A stretch of DNA of 64,000 nt from Incurvaria masculella (Eukaryota; Arthropoda; Insecta; Lepidoptera; Incurvariidae). The stretch spans positions 9,963,595 through 10,027,594 of the forward strand of contig OX335644.1 in the NCBI GenBank assembly GCA_946894095.1, written 5' to 3'. This document shows, in pieces, positions 10,791 to 22,663 of this stretch. Under the pieces are notes generated by a model. The model did not search any database, was not told the DNA's origin, and worked only from the letters and a program-made list of their open reading frames with translations. Position numbers and translations under genes: made by a program. How positions within the stretch are numbered: the stretch's first letter is position 1; every line of letters starts with the position of its first letter.

Positions 10791-10974
10791 GACCCCAACA
10801 CTATACATAGAAGTGTTTCAAATCATTTGTTTGGTTTATAATGACAGAATTTTCTAAAACCTTGGCCACCATCACCGGATGGCATATGCCGGTGGCTGAA
10901 CAATATTTATCAGCTCACCGGATTTTCGAGGGTCCAGTTACTCGACCAAAAAGTGTACACCAAGATTAACAGTA

Positions 10975-11135
10975 GTCAATATGACCAGGATTACTTATTG
11001 ATTTGGAGATTCCCAAGGACTCCTTAAGGACTACCAAAGATTCCTGGTGATTTCCATGATTCTTAACCAAAGGTTCCTGAGGGATTACCAAAGATGCCTA
11101 GGATTACCAAAGATCCTGGGATTTTGTAAGATTTC
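10975..11135. repeat. Degenerate short tandem repeat
   Basis: Variants of GGATTACCAAAGATTCCTGG recur about five times with irregular spacing between 10990 and 11130. Confidence 0.5.
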
Positions 11136-11902
11136 GAAAGGCTATTGCCCGTAAATCCAAAAAGTTTATAAATTATTTTTGTTTAAGCGATGATTTCGAA
11201 TGAGCAAAAAAAAGATGCAGGACGATGCTATTCCTAAATAAAAATGTCTAAAGTTTACAGTGCCATTGATTTTTTTGTCACACATTGTTCGGTAGGTACA
11301 ACTATGTTTGTCAGCAAGAGACAGTGATATAAAACCTGTAGCTTTCCAAACGGTCTACTTCTGACCACAACAAAAACAAAATCTTAACAACAACAAAGAT
11401 AACTAATACTGTACAGAGACTACGAATTTCATTGACCTTAAATATGAAAAGATGCCATTTGTAACTTTGTTCACTCAAGGATTATGACCACGGTCGACGA
11501 AATTGTCACTAATGCGACGCGTCACATCGCAAATCTAGAAGATTGTAATCGGCACGTCATTGCCCGGTTCAGCAGACACAGATAAGTGGTTCGTCAAGGT
11601 GTCCTCTGAGTCTCATCCGGTCGGGTCGTCGACACGGCAACGCGTCTTGCGAATAACCCTAACCTACTCTGACATGAGTGTCTATTCACATCAAAAATGC
11701 TTTCAAAAGTCATCCTTGCTTTGCACGGTCTCGCGTCAAGTAAAAAAACTTACTTGAACACGAGATCAATGTCCGGAGGTGGAACAAGTTCTGACATGTC
11801 GACTTGAAGACGAACCGAGCGATCGCGGGGATTTTGTGCTAGTGACTCATTTCCTTTTTACGCAATACTTTATACATTTTGCATCACACAGGCAGGACTC
11901 CC
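11136..11902. other. Unassigned sequence
   Basis: Ordinary intronic-looking DNA. No gene, structural RNA or repeat copy recognised. Confidence 0.4.
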
Positions 11903-11906
11903 TTAA

Positions 11907-12377
11907 GGGCCTGGTACTAGCCAAATCGCAAAGTTAGACGAGGCACCCCAAGTTAACTAACTAAGTCTGACGATTATAAGTGTCATTCTTACAATATATG
12001 ATTCCTTGTCTAGGAATCGAATTATTTTCGTTAATGTATGTTTCCTTTTTCTATACAAAATACATTGCGGAAACGGTGTCCATTTCCGAACTTTTTTGAC
12101 TAAATGTAGAAATCTAAAAGCAAATGGAATTTTTTGTTTATGCATATATGCTGTTTTTGCTTATATCTAGAAATCGAATTACTTTCAGATTTCTAATGAG
12201 AAAAATCAACTTTTTTATTTTTATTATTATTTAAATAAATGATGGAATAAAAAAATATTAACAATCCATTATCAGTCTGGAGTTCTATTTGGATTTGCTG
12301 AAGCGTTTCACTACATATTATTACATTTGTTATAAAGTGCATTTGTATGGCGCGAGTAGTTGGCTAGTCCTAGCGCC
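11907..12377. mobile_element. TTAA-flanked MITE, intact copy (471 bp)
   Basis: Flanked by TTAA at 11903-11906 and 12378-12381. The ends are inverted: GGGCCTGGTACTAGCCAA at the left against the reverse complement of TTGGCTAGTCCTAGCGCC at the right. The inner sequence is A/T-rich and matches 24840-25663 closely once an insertion there is removed. TTAA targets are typical of the piggyBac superfamily; assignment to it is an inference, as no transposase is present. Confidence 0.8.
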
Positions 12378-12505
12378 TTAATGGGCGACGCTCAATTTGT
12401 TGAGGTTTTCAGTTCACTTGGCTGAATAACATATCGTTTGACAGTATGCATGCATAGTACGAAATGTAACTTGCCTGTTCACCTGATATTCAACCGGCGA
12501 GTTAA

Positions 12506-12889
12506 TTTTTTTTTTATGTGACTGGACATGAATGGCTAATACCACACCTTATGTCATGGTATTAGCCTAACACACCACATGGGAACTAGGTGCCATGCCA
12601 GGACCTTCCTTATATTGCACGGCTACATTGAACTGGATGGAAAACACGGACAATTTTCATTGCCGCTTCGACCATCGTTCATTTAATGCGATGGTACCAA
12701 CCCGGGCGGGATTAACCCTACCACCTAGTAAGTAAGGAAGGGGACCTACAGTTTAACGTGGAATCCGAACCACGGCCAGCCCATCAACGGTCGAATGGTC
12801 ACCCATCCAAGACCGACCGGACCCAGCGTTGCTTAACTTCGGAGAGCGATCGCCGAAGTGTCGCGCCACTGGGCTATTGAGGCTGACAG
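12506..12889 (-). mobile_element. Chimeric SINE with 5S rRNA-like head
   Basis: Read on the minus strand: a tRNA-like start (TAGCCCAGTGGCGCGACAC), then a 5S rRNA-like block with CTCCGAAGTTAAGCAACG and TTGGATGGGTGACC (plus strand 12795-12850), then the same body and tail as the tRNA-headed SINE (CCATCCAGTTCAATGTAGCC, GGTCCTGGCATGGCACCTAG) and an A-run (T-run at 12506-12515). The two 5S stretches cover the internal promoter boxes of 5S genes. A second copy is at 53588-53962. Confidence 0.85.
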
Positions 12890-13603
12890 ATTTGCATGGT
12901 TAGCCCCTGTGGTTAGCCCTCTGTGGTTGGAATGCTCATATACGTCCCACCAGCATTACCACCTTGATGGTGGAATTTGAAACGATTGAAACGAAAATGA
13001 TTAGTTTAATTTCCAGTAGCTAGCAACAAGCAGAAGCTAAGTCGGCGATGGCCGCGGCTAGCAGTCTGGTCGGAACTAATTGCCGCGGGAGGTCAGCGCA
13101 CAATTCGCCATGCCACTCGCCAACGCTCGTAGCGTCACCAAATCATTGCCCGTCGCTGCGCCTACTTAGCGGTCATGAATCACAGCCAACCGCAAAAATT
13201 GACTTTCAAGCTATCCACGTTACCGTCACGTGATGAGGATCATCTAGCTAGATCAGGGTTGACAGTACCGACTGCAAGAAAGTAGAAAATATGAGCACGT
13301 TCAGTCAAACTTTGGGGAAAAAGTATCATCATAAATACGCATGAAAGAAGTGACTAGATTGAAGACTGCAAAGTAATCATGATGAGTGAAGAATGTATGT
13401 AAGTCTCTTACAGAACACAATATACAGAATAACATTATCCTTGTATTTAATCGCCTTTAACAAAAAGACCGTTTTAAAGTGAGAACGTAATATCATATCA
13501 TGAAGATAAATCTTTTGTTTTCATTGACTTCCAGCTGAGTGCATCAAAAAAGACCACATCTTATAATACCCCCAGCACTCTACTGCAATTGCTGCAGCAT
13601 TCT
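12890..13603. other. Unassigned sequence
   Basis: A moderately GC-rich patch (about 13025-13230) has an open frame of 61 codons with no recognisable domain. Nothing else is supported. Confidence 0.35.
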
Positions 13604-14035
13604 TAAGCCAAAATGGCCGTTTAAGGTGGGCCATCCCGCTCAACTCCCCATACAAACGGGGAAAGAAGATCACGCCCATATTTCTTGTCAGAGATCCCAA
13701 ATTTTGCTCAAAATAGCTCTATTTGATCGAACTAGATATCTGATGACCGTTTGAATTGTACAATTGTGTTTGGTTTCTAATTTATAAGGTCCGAAAGTAC
13801 GAATTTTTCGCGCGATTTATACAATTACTTTGGAGGTGGATTACGCAATGATAAAGTAAGAACATTTTAAAAAGATTAGTCATCAGACATAGCTTATTTA
13901 ATCAAGATTTAAAATCTATTTGGTTTTTGTTAGATTTTTGACAACAGCGGTCGTGGTTTACTTTTAGCTATAAGTCGTTTTGTAATTAAAATTTTCGTAA
14001 ATCTTACCAAATCATACACTATGCACATTGTCTTT
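13604..14035 (-). repeat. Dispersed repeat, inverted match to 58055-58495
   Basis: Shares, in reverse orientation, a series of blocks with 58055-58495: TTAAGGTGGGCC, CAACTCCCCATACAAACG, AAGGTCCGAAAGT, TAAAGTAAGAACAT, CATCAGACATAGCTT, GGTTTACTTTTAGCT and CGTAAATCTTACC. The TTAAGG and CCCATACAAACG motifs also occur in the hairpin MITEs at 52180 and 61675, suggesting a related family. Confidence 0.7.
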
Positions 14036-15239
14036 TTTGTGGACATGGTGCATCTTCCTCATCACGGAGCCTGTCTTTTTCTTTGAAACAGAGAAGGTCC
14101 CAGAGCGCAACAGCACGGTTTTGTACCGAGCCCGCGAATGAGTTAGTCCCGCCGGGTTGGGCCACCTTAATGAAACCTGGGACTGCGCTTAAATTCCGAG
14201 ATATTCCCACCGCGGTCGTCATTGTCGCATCAAAGCGTACTTCCCGTCCGTCGACGACGCCACCTCAAAATAAACGTGCCTTGATGACGGACTAATCTGC
14301 TCGATCGTTACTTTCTAACTTGCCCGTCCCTGATTATCTCGACGAACATTCACTGACCCACTTGTTCAGGTGGACACCGCCACCAGTTGGCACAGCCCTT
14401 CGCTCCGCCGACCGCGGCGGCGCGCTATCTCCGACCGGTTAGGATATGACTCGAGACTGTATTATTTATGCGAGCATTACGCGCTGGACTTTAAAAGCTC
14501 TTGCAGCTCAAACTTGTGCAATCCCCGTGCACCAACCGCGATCTACGGACCCGACCTCATCATCGCATGTTAGCGACGTAGGGCGTCGTCCTAATTGAAC
14601 GCGATTGCGCGATGATCCAGCGACAACAAAAATTGGTAGATAGTAGCGCGAGCCACTGTTCGCATTTTGCTTTGCACCGGAGCCAACCATGGACGCCGGA
14701 GACGCGCAGTTTTGTGGATGACCTATTTTTCGGGTCTCGATAGCAATGAAACCCCGCTCACCGAGACGCGTATTATCGCGCGAATGTTAATTAGGACACC
14801 CATTCGACATCAATATAGTTGACCGCGCGTTACCATGAACTAAGTTCGCGCGAATTTATATCAAACATTTTAGTACGTAAATTAGAACAGCTATTCGACA
14901 TTAGTTTGATCGCCAGCTTGCGAGAGCAAAATTCACGCGAACTTACGATGGTCACGAATTCGCGTTCAATTAGGACGCCGCCTTACGTACTACGTAGGTA
15001 CTACTAGGAGGACCAACTGGAAAATACGGTGGGTTTATAATCGTAATTCTGCACTTGCATTATCTGCACTTACTGCGTTCAGGGACGTTATGAAGATAGT
15101 GTTGTATGCAACTCATTACATCAGATGGGTTTTGACTGATTTCGGGCTGGTCAAGTTCAGGCTGCCTTTGCAATGCAACCGGAAAAAAATTAATTATTTA
15201 CGACATCACATTAGAAACCTCAAAAATAACAGTATTTCT
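14036..15239. other. Unassigned sequence with mixed GC
   Basis: Contains GC-rich stretches near 14100-14280 and 14370-14600 but no recognised exon, RNA or repeat. Confidence 0.35.
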
Positions 15240-15420
15240 CCACTATTTAATGGATGTTATTATACATATAATCCCTCTTCACATAATTCCTCTTCAATAA
15301 CTCTATCTATTAAAAAAAACCGCATCACAATCCGTTGCGTAGTTTTAAAGATTTAAGCATACATAGGGATATAGGGACAGAGAAAGCGACTTTGTTTTAT
15401 GCTATGTAGTGATGTAGTGA
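15240..15420 (+). repeat. Dispersed lepidopteran repeat, 3' end type
   Basis: Contains AATCCGTTGCGTAGTTTTAA, AAGCATACATAGGGA and GAAAGCGACTTTGTTTTATG, a string I recognise as a very common lepidopteran repeat end. It has no internal duplicate in this window, so the call rests on general knowledge. Confidence 0.45.
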
Positions 15421-16257
15421 TAAATATGCTGCTCGATTTTGAAACAATATTAATTTTACTCTGGTGCGCATGTAGAATTTCTTGCACCGAATTTAATTTG
15501 CATACAAATCATAGTCATAACGGCCAGCCAGCACAAAAGTTAGCAAGCAAATGCTGGGGATTCCATTCCAAGTGAAAATGCCGCTTCATGATAATAACTT
15601 TCACTGGTGATTTCCAGGTGAGGGGAGATACATTCATCCAATATCTACAAAGCGATATCGTGTCCGCTTCAGGTGTACAGTCAACCAAAGGTTAAAGGAT
15701 ACAATTCCGGCTAACCGTAAAAATGAATGGTGTTTAAATACAACCTCTGATTCAATTTTGTTATGGTTTTATTTACTCAGTAGCTAGTAGACATCCTCAA
15801 CTATGTTTGAATCTATACTCAACACAATAATTGTTTCCAAAAGTCAAAGTATTTCGACTGTTCATCTTTTCATTCAACCGGACGTGTATCCTAAACTCTT
15901 TGTTCGACTGTACAGGGAAAGCCTAATTTAATTTAATTTAATTTATTTATTCAACTCCTGGTAGTCAAACTACACTCAGTCATGTCACAATTTAATTGAT
16001 CCGCAGATTCAGTCAACCAGTGAAGAAGAACCCGCAAAGAAAATTATGATTTTTTTTTCGTCCACATTAAAGATCTAACACAATTATGATTTCATACCTA
16101 AATGCTACTGCCAAAACTTATATTTTTGGTAGCACGATCCAAGGTAAAGAACTAAGAACTACGAGTACATACACAACAATCCAGAATGTGAAAAGTCTTA
16201 ATGTATGGCGGATGTTGGATGCTCGATTCTACGGCGCGCTGTGAATCGAGTGATGTT
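15421..16257. other. Unassigned sequence with an AATTT microsatellite
   Basis: A short (AATTT)n run at about 15925-15950, followed by TATTTATTCAACTCC, may be the tail of a minus-strand LINE fragment. No gene recognised. Confidence 0.35.
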
Positions 16258-16555
16258 TAAACCAGCGAAGGGTCATTCCGGCTCCAAAGAGGCATGCATT
16301 CTCATTCCTACTCCACAAGTCCGGAATGACCTGACTTTGAATTTCCGTGAAACAGTCCGGAAAAAATCAAATGAGGAAAAGAGTCCTAAAACCTATGTGG
16401 AATAATGACTAAGGTGAAATTATTACAGAGCTTTTTCAGGATTTTTTAAAGCCGGAATGGACAAGTTTGGATGGGGAATAAGAGCCTGAAGTGGGTAGGA
16501 ACAACAAAGGCAGAGAAGGCGGGTTTTCGGAACTGCGTGGAATGGCAATAAACTT
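16258..16555 (+). repeat. Dispersed repeat, copy 1
   Basis: Starts GGGTCATTCCGGCTCCAAAG and ends with GGCAGAGAAGGCGGGTTTTC. The same two landmarks and related CCGGAAT-rich sequence bound 18910-19345. The family is unknown to me. Confidence 0.55.
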
Positions 16556-16850
16556 TGCCTGATGGACTGATCGCTGACATAAAACGTATTATGCACACAC
16601 GCGCCAGCGGGCACGTGTCGATGTCATCGAGACGGAGCGAATTGCGCGCACGCTGCCGGCGCGTCTGGCGCGCGCGCTGTGACGAGGCTTCAGGCTACAC
16701 ACACATGCGCCCGCGAGGTGCGCACGCGCAGCGCGCCGCCGGAGACAAAGAAACCGGCCCGGCCCGCGAGCTGCCTGAGGCCAATGCACGTACAAGGAAG
16801 CATGGCGCGGTGAAACGCACATGGCACGACTCGGTCGATGTTTAGAAATC
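16556..16850. other. GC-rich, CpG-dense patch
   Basis: Dense in GCGC/CGCG (16590-16760). Open frames exist on both strands, as expected of GC-rich DNA, without recognisable domains. Confidence 0.35.
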
Positions 16851-17711
16851 GCTCGGCAAATCTAATGACATTACGATCATGGAGGTGAAGAATGTCCTCC
16901 ATGCATTACGATAATATAATCGTGCTATGGTAACATGTGATGGTGATTTTTTGCAAAACGAGAATACAATCACACAGGTGTCCCTTGAGTGCGGGCTTTA
17001 TTCAAAATTTTATTGCAATAAAGAGTCGAAGTTGCCAATAGGCTTTTTAGGCCGCGGCCTAGGGGCGGCAATCGTATAGGCCGCCTATGAATGGCCAGAT
17101 TTTTACATTGCTTTCACAAAGTGTGATTGCTTTCACAAAGTGGCCTGGGCGCTGATTATCCATAAAAAAGGAACAAGTTTTGTTCTACAAGTTATGAAAA
17201 AAAAGAATTTCAAATTGCAAATTTCTGATATTATCAATAACTTAGTCCTATATTTTACCTATTTACAGGTTTCTATACGGTCTTTACGTAATGGGATTTT
17301 TATCGAAGGATGGTAAATAATTCTAACTAAATTGTAACTACGTACGTAATATGTATATTACTTCGTATTCAAAAGGTTCTTATGCAACTTAATGTTTGTT
17401 CGACAGCGACACTATTTCTGTCGTCCACAAAGCAAACGGAAAACCGGTGCATCGCATGCGGGTGACCTTGCACCGCCCCCCCCCCCCCCTGCAGAGCGCT
17501 GCACTTGACACTGCCGGTTCAACATCCACACCCACACTCACTCACAAGACTCTGCAATAAACAATAAATGCACGTGCCTGCGCCGATGGACCGTGAAAGT
17601 GCAGTCTAGTCCTCACGCGAAAAAAAAAACAACAAATTGCATGCAACAACTAATGCAAACAAAAAAATGTGCGCGCGGACGCAAAAACGATTCGCGTAAA
17701 CATATTGTATT
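16851..17711. other. Unassigned sequence with a C-run
   Basis: Includes a small hairpin of ATGGAGGTGAAGAATGTCCTCCAT type near 16879-16902, a GGCCGCGGCCTAGGGGCGGC motif near 17050 typical of dispersed repeats, and a run of about 14 C near 17475-17489. No gene recognised. Confidence 0.4.
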
Positions 17712-17870
17712 ACTAATACCACACCGACTCTCATGATATACGCCCAAAACACCGCATTCATGGCCTTTCATTTATGGGCATAGGTAAAACTGGACGGAAA
17801 ACATAGTTGCCCCTTCCACGATATTCTCATCCAATTGGTACCTTAACTCTACCATCTAGTCTAGTGGGCA
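17712..17870 (-). mobile_element. Degenerate SINE tail
   Basis: TACCACACC, GATATACGCCCAAAACACC, AAACTGGACGGAAAACA and CTCATCCAATTGGTACC follow the order of the SINE 3' half with many substitutions and deletions. Confidence 0.5.
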
Positions 17871-18310
17871 GTCTTACGTGTGTTCCGAACTATGAAGTGA
17901 CCCCGCATTCTCAAAGAAAATGCAAACTTAACTTTCGGTTAAGAACGAAAAAGGTGTATATTCTGGGAGTCGAATCGCAGGTGTCCCTTCAACTGAAAGT
18001 TAGTACACCCAAACACGCTTCCAGGTCTTTCAGAACTCGAAAAGGAAATATGTCCCGATTTGATTTTAGTCATCAATGAAGCCGGAACAAAAAATATATA
18101 CACAGAGTAAGTCAATGACACTGAGATATGGGGAGTACCGAGCCACAGATAAACGCCAGACAGCCGAATTTTTGTAATTGCATCATTATCACGCCTCCGG
18201 GGGACGTGATAAATGATGAAATAGCACTCTTGAGTTTCGTCTGTATCCCTTTACCGAGTCAATACATAATCATCTCACAGGGAAGGCAAACGGTGGTTTC
18301 AGAAATGAGT

Positions 18311-18625
18311 CGCCAAGTCAAAAAGCACAAAATCCAAAACCCAGATCATCAAAAAGTACAGTTCGGACTAAACATTATGGCCGATGTGAAGTTGGCGCAT
18401 TAAACTGCGCAGAACACCAATGTATAGGTCTCGGCGCGCGGGTGGCGTACCCTAACCCTGCGCATACTCGGACCCGGTGTGTATTCAGACCGGCCAAAAA
18501 GTTTGACCCGAGTTCTATATATTTTTCGTGTGTATTATAAAAAAATATAGCCTGACCTACTCGACTTCCTAAGAGTTTTAAGATGTAATAGGTTTTGGAT
18601 ATTGTGCTTTTTGGACTTTTGATGT
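18311..18625. mobile_element. MITE of the CCAAAAAGCACAA family, interrupted or expanded copy
   Basis: The left end AAGTCAAAAAGCACAAAATCC and the right end GGATATTGTGCTTTTTGGAC are inverted. Copies of the family lie at 31285-31495 and 40374-40545. This copy is longer in the middle, which includes unrelated sequence with a GCGC-rich patch. Confidence 0.55.
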
Positions 18626-18909
18626 GTTTACAAAATAATATTTCAAATGAAATTTCAAACCGATACTTGATAGTATTCACGCGCGTTTGTGACTGTCGCC
18701 GGTCGCGGGTTCTCACCATTCATCGGATCAACGCTCTCAACAATCCGGTGTAAACGAACCGGAGACGCGATTCAGAGGCTTCAACATTCGCACCATTGTG
18801 AGCAAACACTACAAACACGTGTCGTCTGTACAAACTCGTGAACTCTGGAACTACCCTGCGAATAAGACTATGCCGATTCGTTTGCGCGGCACAGATTTCT
18901 GGTTATCGA

Positions 18910-19345
18910 CCAGCGATGGGTCACTGCGGCTCCAAAGAGGAATGCATTCCCATTTCTAATCAACAAATCCGGAATCACCTAAGGAATTTAAGGTTCGAGA
19001 ACCCGTAAACATGCGGAATGGTTATAATTTCCGTATCCGTATAAACATAGGGGAATAGTTTTAGGGATATCCAAGAACTCGCAAAAATTGGGAATCGGAT
19101 CCAGGATTTTATTGGGAAATTTCAAATGAGCAAAAAAGGTCAAAATTCGTCGGCACTTTCGGTAAGATCTAAGGTAAGATGGTCGGGAATAATCTAATAT
19201 AGCAAGAAAAAAGTCGTGGGTCTTCCGCCTCCAAAAATATCTGGAATTACTGTTCCAAGCGCTGGAATGACTATTATTATTGAGGAATGGAAATGGGAGT
19301 AGGAGTAATAAAAGCAGAAGAGGCGGGTTCTGGGGATGTTTTCGA
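18910..19345 (+). repeat. Dispersed repeat, copy 2
   Basis: Counterpart of 16258-16555: GGGTCACTGCGGCTCCAAAG near the left end and GCAGAAGAGGCGGGTTCTGG at the right. Several GGAAT/CCGGAAT words lie in between. It is longer than copy 1. Confidence 0.55.
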
Positions 19346-20516
19346 CATGTTACGCCTCCGCGTAAACAATCTCGATGAAGCCACCTCTAGCGGCGATGGC
19401 TGCCACCATGGAGCCGACTTCGATCGAATTCGGCAAGGCACACCGGAAAACAGTATATTTAATCAATTTGTTTTGAATTGAAGTGAAGTAAGTAACGTAT
19501 ATGTACTTTGACCTATTGGGCTTGAATTTAAAATGGCGGCTGGCTAGCGACAGTTCGCCTTGGCACAGTTCTTCCAACGAGTCAATCGGTAAGACATTTT
19601 GTCTTTGTGCCAGACCTGCCTAAAATTAATGTACCAATAGCCGGCCGCAATGATTGCTCGGTGCCATGCAGTAGAAAATATGTATGCATTTGATAGCCTA
19701 ATTCTTGAGTTTGTAGGCTATTTAACTTCACGCTGCTAAGCTCATGAGTTGACGGCGCATTTTACCTGGCTCCGCTAGGGTTGATTTAGTTTAAGACAAT
19801 CACCGGGAAACTAAGCTATCTCATAAATGCGCCGCTATTGGATCTAAATCGGTTTCTTCGCGGCGCTACCGGCCTTCCAATACGTTGAGCATCCTTGATA
19901 CTTCCGCGAGCGTTGTTGCTGCTTCCTCTTGGATCGAGTTCATGTTAAATGCATATGCACGCCGCGAATTCGCATGATACGCAACGTTTAATGCGTCAGG
20001 AGTTCCAGCGACACGTAACTTGAATGATTATTAATGTCTCAGAAAGGAAAGGCTACAGAGGCGGCGGTAGAAAGTAAGCTGGCGCTATTTCTGGCAGACA
20101 AAAACTTTCCACCTCATTCCCCCGCTCGTTAGCTGTCCGATATATCATAACGCTTGCACGTGCATATTCTATGCAGACAGTTACCGTAGACGTTATCCGA
20201 CCCGCTGGTGGACTTAACGAATGACACGTGTTCGGCTGAGACTACGGTAGGTCTCTGTCAGATATTCGTTAGTTTCTTATAAAATCTTATCTATGTAGCT
20301 TAAAATTATTGGAACTAGGTACGTTCCTTTTCGCGCATTTCGCGAATATTATGATAGGCGGGAAATTATGTCTCGACACATTTCCTGTCCAAGAGCTGAT
20401 ATCATTTTCAGATAAGCCCACCGGGTGATCCTGCGCAGTTTGGAAGTTCAGAAACTCCGCTCGGGTGAATGTCCAAAACGATCTAACGGCGTCGTGGCCC
20501 ATTTTAATGCGATTTT
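19346..20516. other. Unassigned sequence
   Basis: No gene or RNA recognised. At 19765-19830 a CCTGGCTCCGCTAGGGTTGA motif with a following GACAATCACC recalls the repeat at 21533 and 43238 in degraded form. Confidence 0.35.
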
Positions 20517-20519
20517 CTG

Positions 20520-20870
20520 AGTGGTCAGTCTGAGTTCTCACCTAAATTGGCGTTTACGGCAAACCGATCGACTGGCGTTTTCTCCAAACTCCATACAAGT
20601 TTTTACTAGATATTCTGTGGTTTTACTTCTTCAAGCTGTCAAAGTCAAACGCGGACTTCCTATTTGTATGAAAACGCGGAGTGGGCGTAAACGGCAACGT
20701 CGACGTATTTACGGCAACTTTGAGTAAACTGTCATATCAAGCTCGGACTCGCAAATGTTAGTTCGCTTAACGCCCGCTGCGTGCGCTCTTCAATTTCTCC
20801 ATACATTTGAAAACGCCAGTCGATCGGTTTGCCGTAACGCCAATTTAGGTGACAACTGAGACTACCGGCT
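20520..20870 (+). mobile_element. CWG-target MITE, copy A (351 bp)
   Basis: Terminal inverted repeats AGTGGTCAGTCTGAGTTCTC (left) and the reverse complement AGCCGGTAGTCTCAGTTGTC (right), continuing inward to ATTGGCGTT and CGATCGACTGGCGTTTTC. Flanks are CTG (20517-20519) and CCG, a 3-bp target duplication with one change. A 3-bp CWG target fits PIF/Harbinger-type transposition; that assignment is an inference. Nearly identical copies are at 24847 and 27985. The internal frame of 68 codons is incidental. Confidence 0.85.
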
Positions 20871-21532
20871 CCGGCAACCTTCCGAATGTGATCGTCTGAA
20901 GTTTGGTAGCGGTAGACCACCCTAGCAGTAGGTGCCTCCACGCGATCAGAATTGAATCCAAAAGAAACTGATGCCCTAATGACACCTGAATGTTTGTCAT
21001 GGTATAAAATTGAAAGAAAATGTCTTACAATGATGTTTAGTAATCTTGTACATAGCTACTTTGAATCGGCAACGACTGTACAAATAATTGAGCAAGTTCG
21101 GAGTATATGTCTGATTAAATTTAAAAAAATGCAATTCTAGAGAAAATGTTGTGGGTAATAATTGGCGTCCCGTTCACAGACACGCCTCCATGTCCACACT
21201 AGCGCTAGTCCACACCATAAAAGTTTCTCAACAACCCACAGCCTCGATAGTTTGCGACTGCGCAATAATTAATTCCGACACTTTTCAAAATAGTGTCAAT
21301 AGTAACAGAGATATGTGATTTATGTTAATGAAAAAGGCGAAAATGCGTATCGGATCGGCTATACTACCGGCTACACATCATCTATGACACTTGGTACAAT
21401 ACGAAAACAAATATTTTAAATTGTCCAGCTTGGTCCAATTGGTAAAAATGCCTGGCAGTACTTTCTACTATGCTCAACCATACATAACACATATATTAGT
21501 GGAAGATGGGTGGTTGGATAAGAATTAGCTGA
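20871..21532. other. Unassigned sequence
   Basis: A/T-rich anonymous sequence. Nothing recognised. Confidence 0.35.
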
Positions 21533-21830
21533 TGTATCCGGCTCCGCTCGGGTCGATTTCGTTTTGGACAATCACTCGAGCGGAGCCCGGTATGTGCCCT
21601 AAGCCCCCGATCTACTGCATCACTCACCCGCGCTATTACTTCGTTTTCTCTTAGCGCAGGTACTTTCTGACTTTTTCCTTCATTTTTCTTTCTTTCTCTT
21701 GCTCGGCTCATAGAAGAGTCGTAGCGTGATGTTAAATATCGTATAACCTTTCTTAAGAATTGGGCTATCAAACTAAACATTGTTTTCAAATCGGACTATA
21801 TAGTAGTTCCAGAGATTAGCGCGTTGTTAC
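21533..21830 (+). repeat. Dispersed repeat with CCGAGCGGAGCC hairpin, copy 1
   Basis: Contains CCGGCTCCGCTCGGGTCGAT and the inverted CACTCGAGCGGAGCCCGG around TTCGTTTTGGACAAT, then TTTCTGACTTTTT, AAGAATTGGGC and TAGTTCCAGAGATTAGCGCG. The same order occurs at 43238-43470, with partial copies near 19765 and 46100. Confidence 0.65.
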
Positions 21831-22342
21831 AAAAAAAAAACTCTTCCGCGTGATTACATTAGGTAAATATTTATAGGGCCGGACCATAACAATGGAACAC
21901 AATTAAAGTTAGCTGATAGTTCAGTTCATTGTTGTGATATCAAAGTAATTTGCACGAGAAAAAGCAGTTGCATCGCATTCAGCATCGTTCCAAAACAGGA
22001 TGTGAAAGCGGCATCGCTATTGCAACCATTAGGCTTTAGCCCATTGTGCGCTCCATGTTGGATGCCATATTTGGGTTGCAATGAGATATTGATAATTTAG
22101 ATTATTTGGAGAATGGTATTTTTATTTAACATACAATTATTTCTGGTTCAAGAATTAATAACGTCTGATGCTGTAATTATAATAAGAATTTGGTTATTTA
22201 TAGGAACTACATGAAATTTATGAACATGCATTCACAATTAATTATAATGGGTTTAAAGAAAAGTGGGTAGGTACGTAACAGATTTGTTATATGTAACAAA
22301 AACACCGTCAAACGATTCTTGCAAGGAAAGGTTGGTATAGAC
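21831..22342. other. Unassigned A/T-rich sequence
   Basis: No gene or repeat copy recognised. Confidence 0.35.
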
Positions 22343-22663
22343 TAAAAACCGGCCAAGTGCGAGTCGGACTCGCACACGAAGGGTTCCGTACCATCGCACA
22401 AGATTTACAAAAAAAATACACGTTTTTTGTATGGGGCCCCTCTCTAATTATTATTATTTTATAATTTTACCTATTTGTTGTTATAGCCGCAAAATAAATA
22501 CATAATCTGTGAAAATTTCAGCTTCCTATCTGTTACGGTTCATGAGATACAGCCCTGTGACAGACGGACGGACGGACGGACGGACGGACGGACGGACGGA
22601 CGGACGGACAGCGGAGCCTTAGTAATAGGGTTCCGTTTTCACCCTTTGGGTACGGAACCCTAA
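22343..22663 (+). repeat. (GACG)n lepidopteran interspersed repeat, complete copy
   Basis: AAAACCGGCCAAGTGCGAGT at the start, GGGTTCCGTACC, an A/T-rich middle, a pure (GACG)n tract at 22560-22608 and CCCTTTGGGTACGGAACCCT at the end. GGGTTCCGTACC and GGTACGGAACCC form a subterminal inverted repeat. Other copies: 1206, 10078, 37158, 46434 and 51109. Confidence 0.85.

Noticed and set aside
12795..12850. A genuine 5S rRNA gene
   Set aside because: Only the internal promoter part is similar, and it is embedded in a SINE with a tRNA-like start and SINE tail.
18375..18719. 114-codon minus frame
   Set aside because: It crosses a MITE boundary and has no recognisable domain or splice context.
22560..22608. 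(GACG)n tracts as CRISPR-like or satellite arrays
   Set aside because: They are the internal microsatellite of a dispersed repeat, with no spacers.
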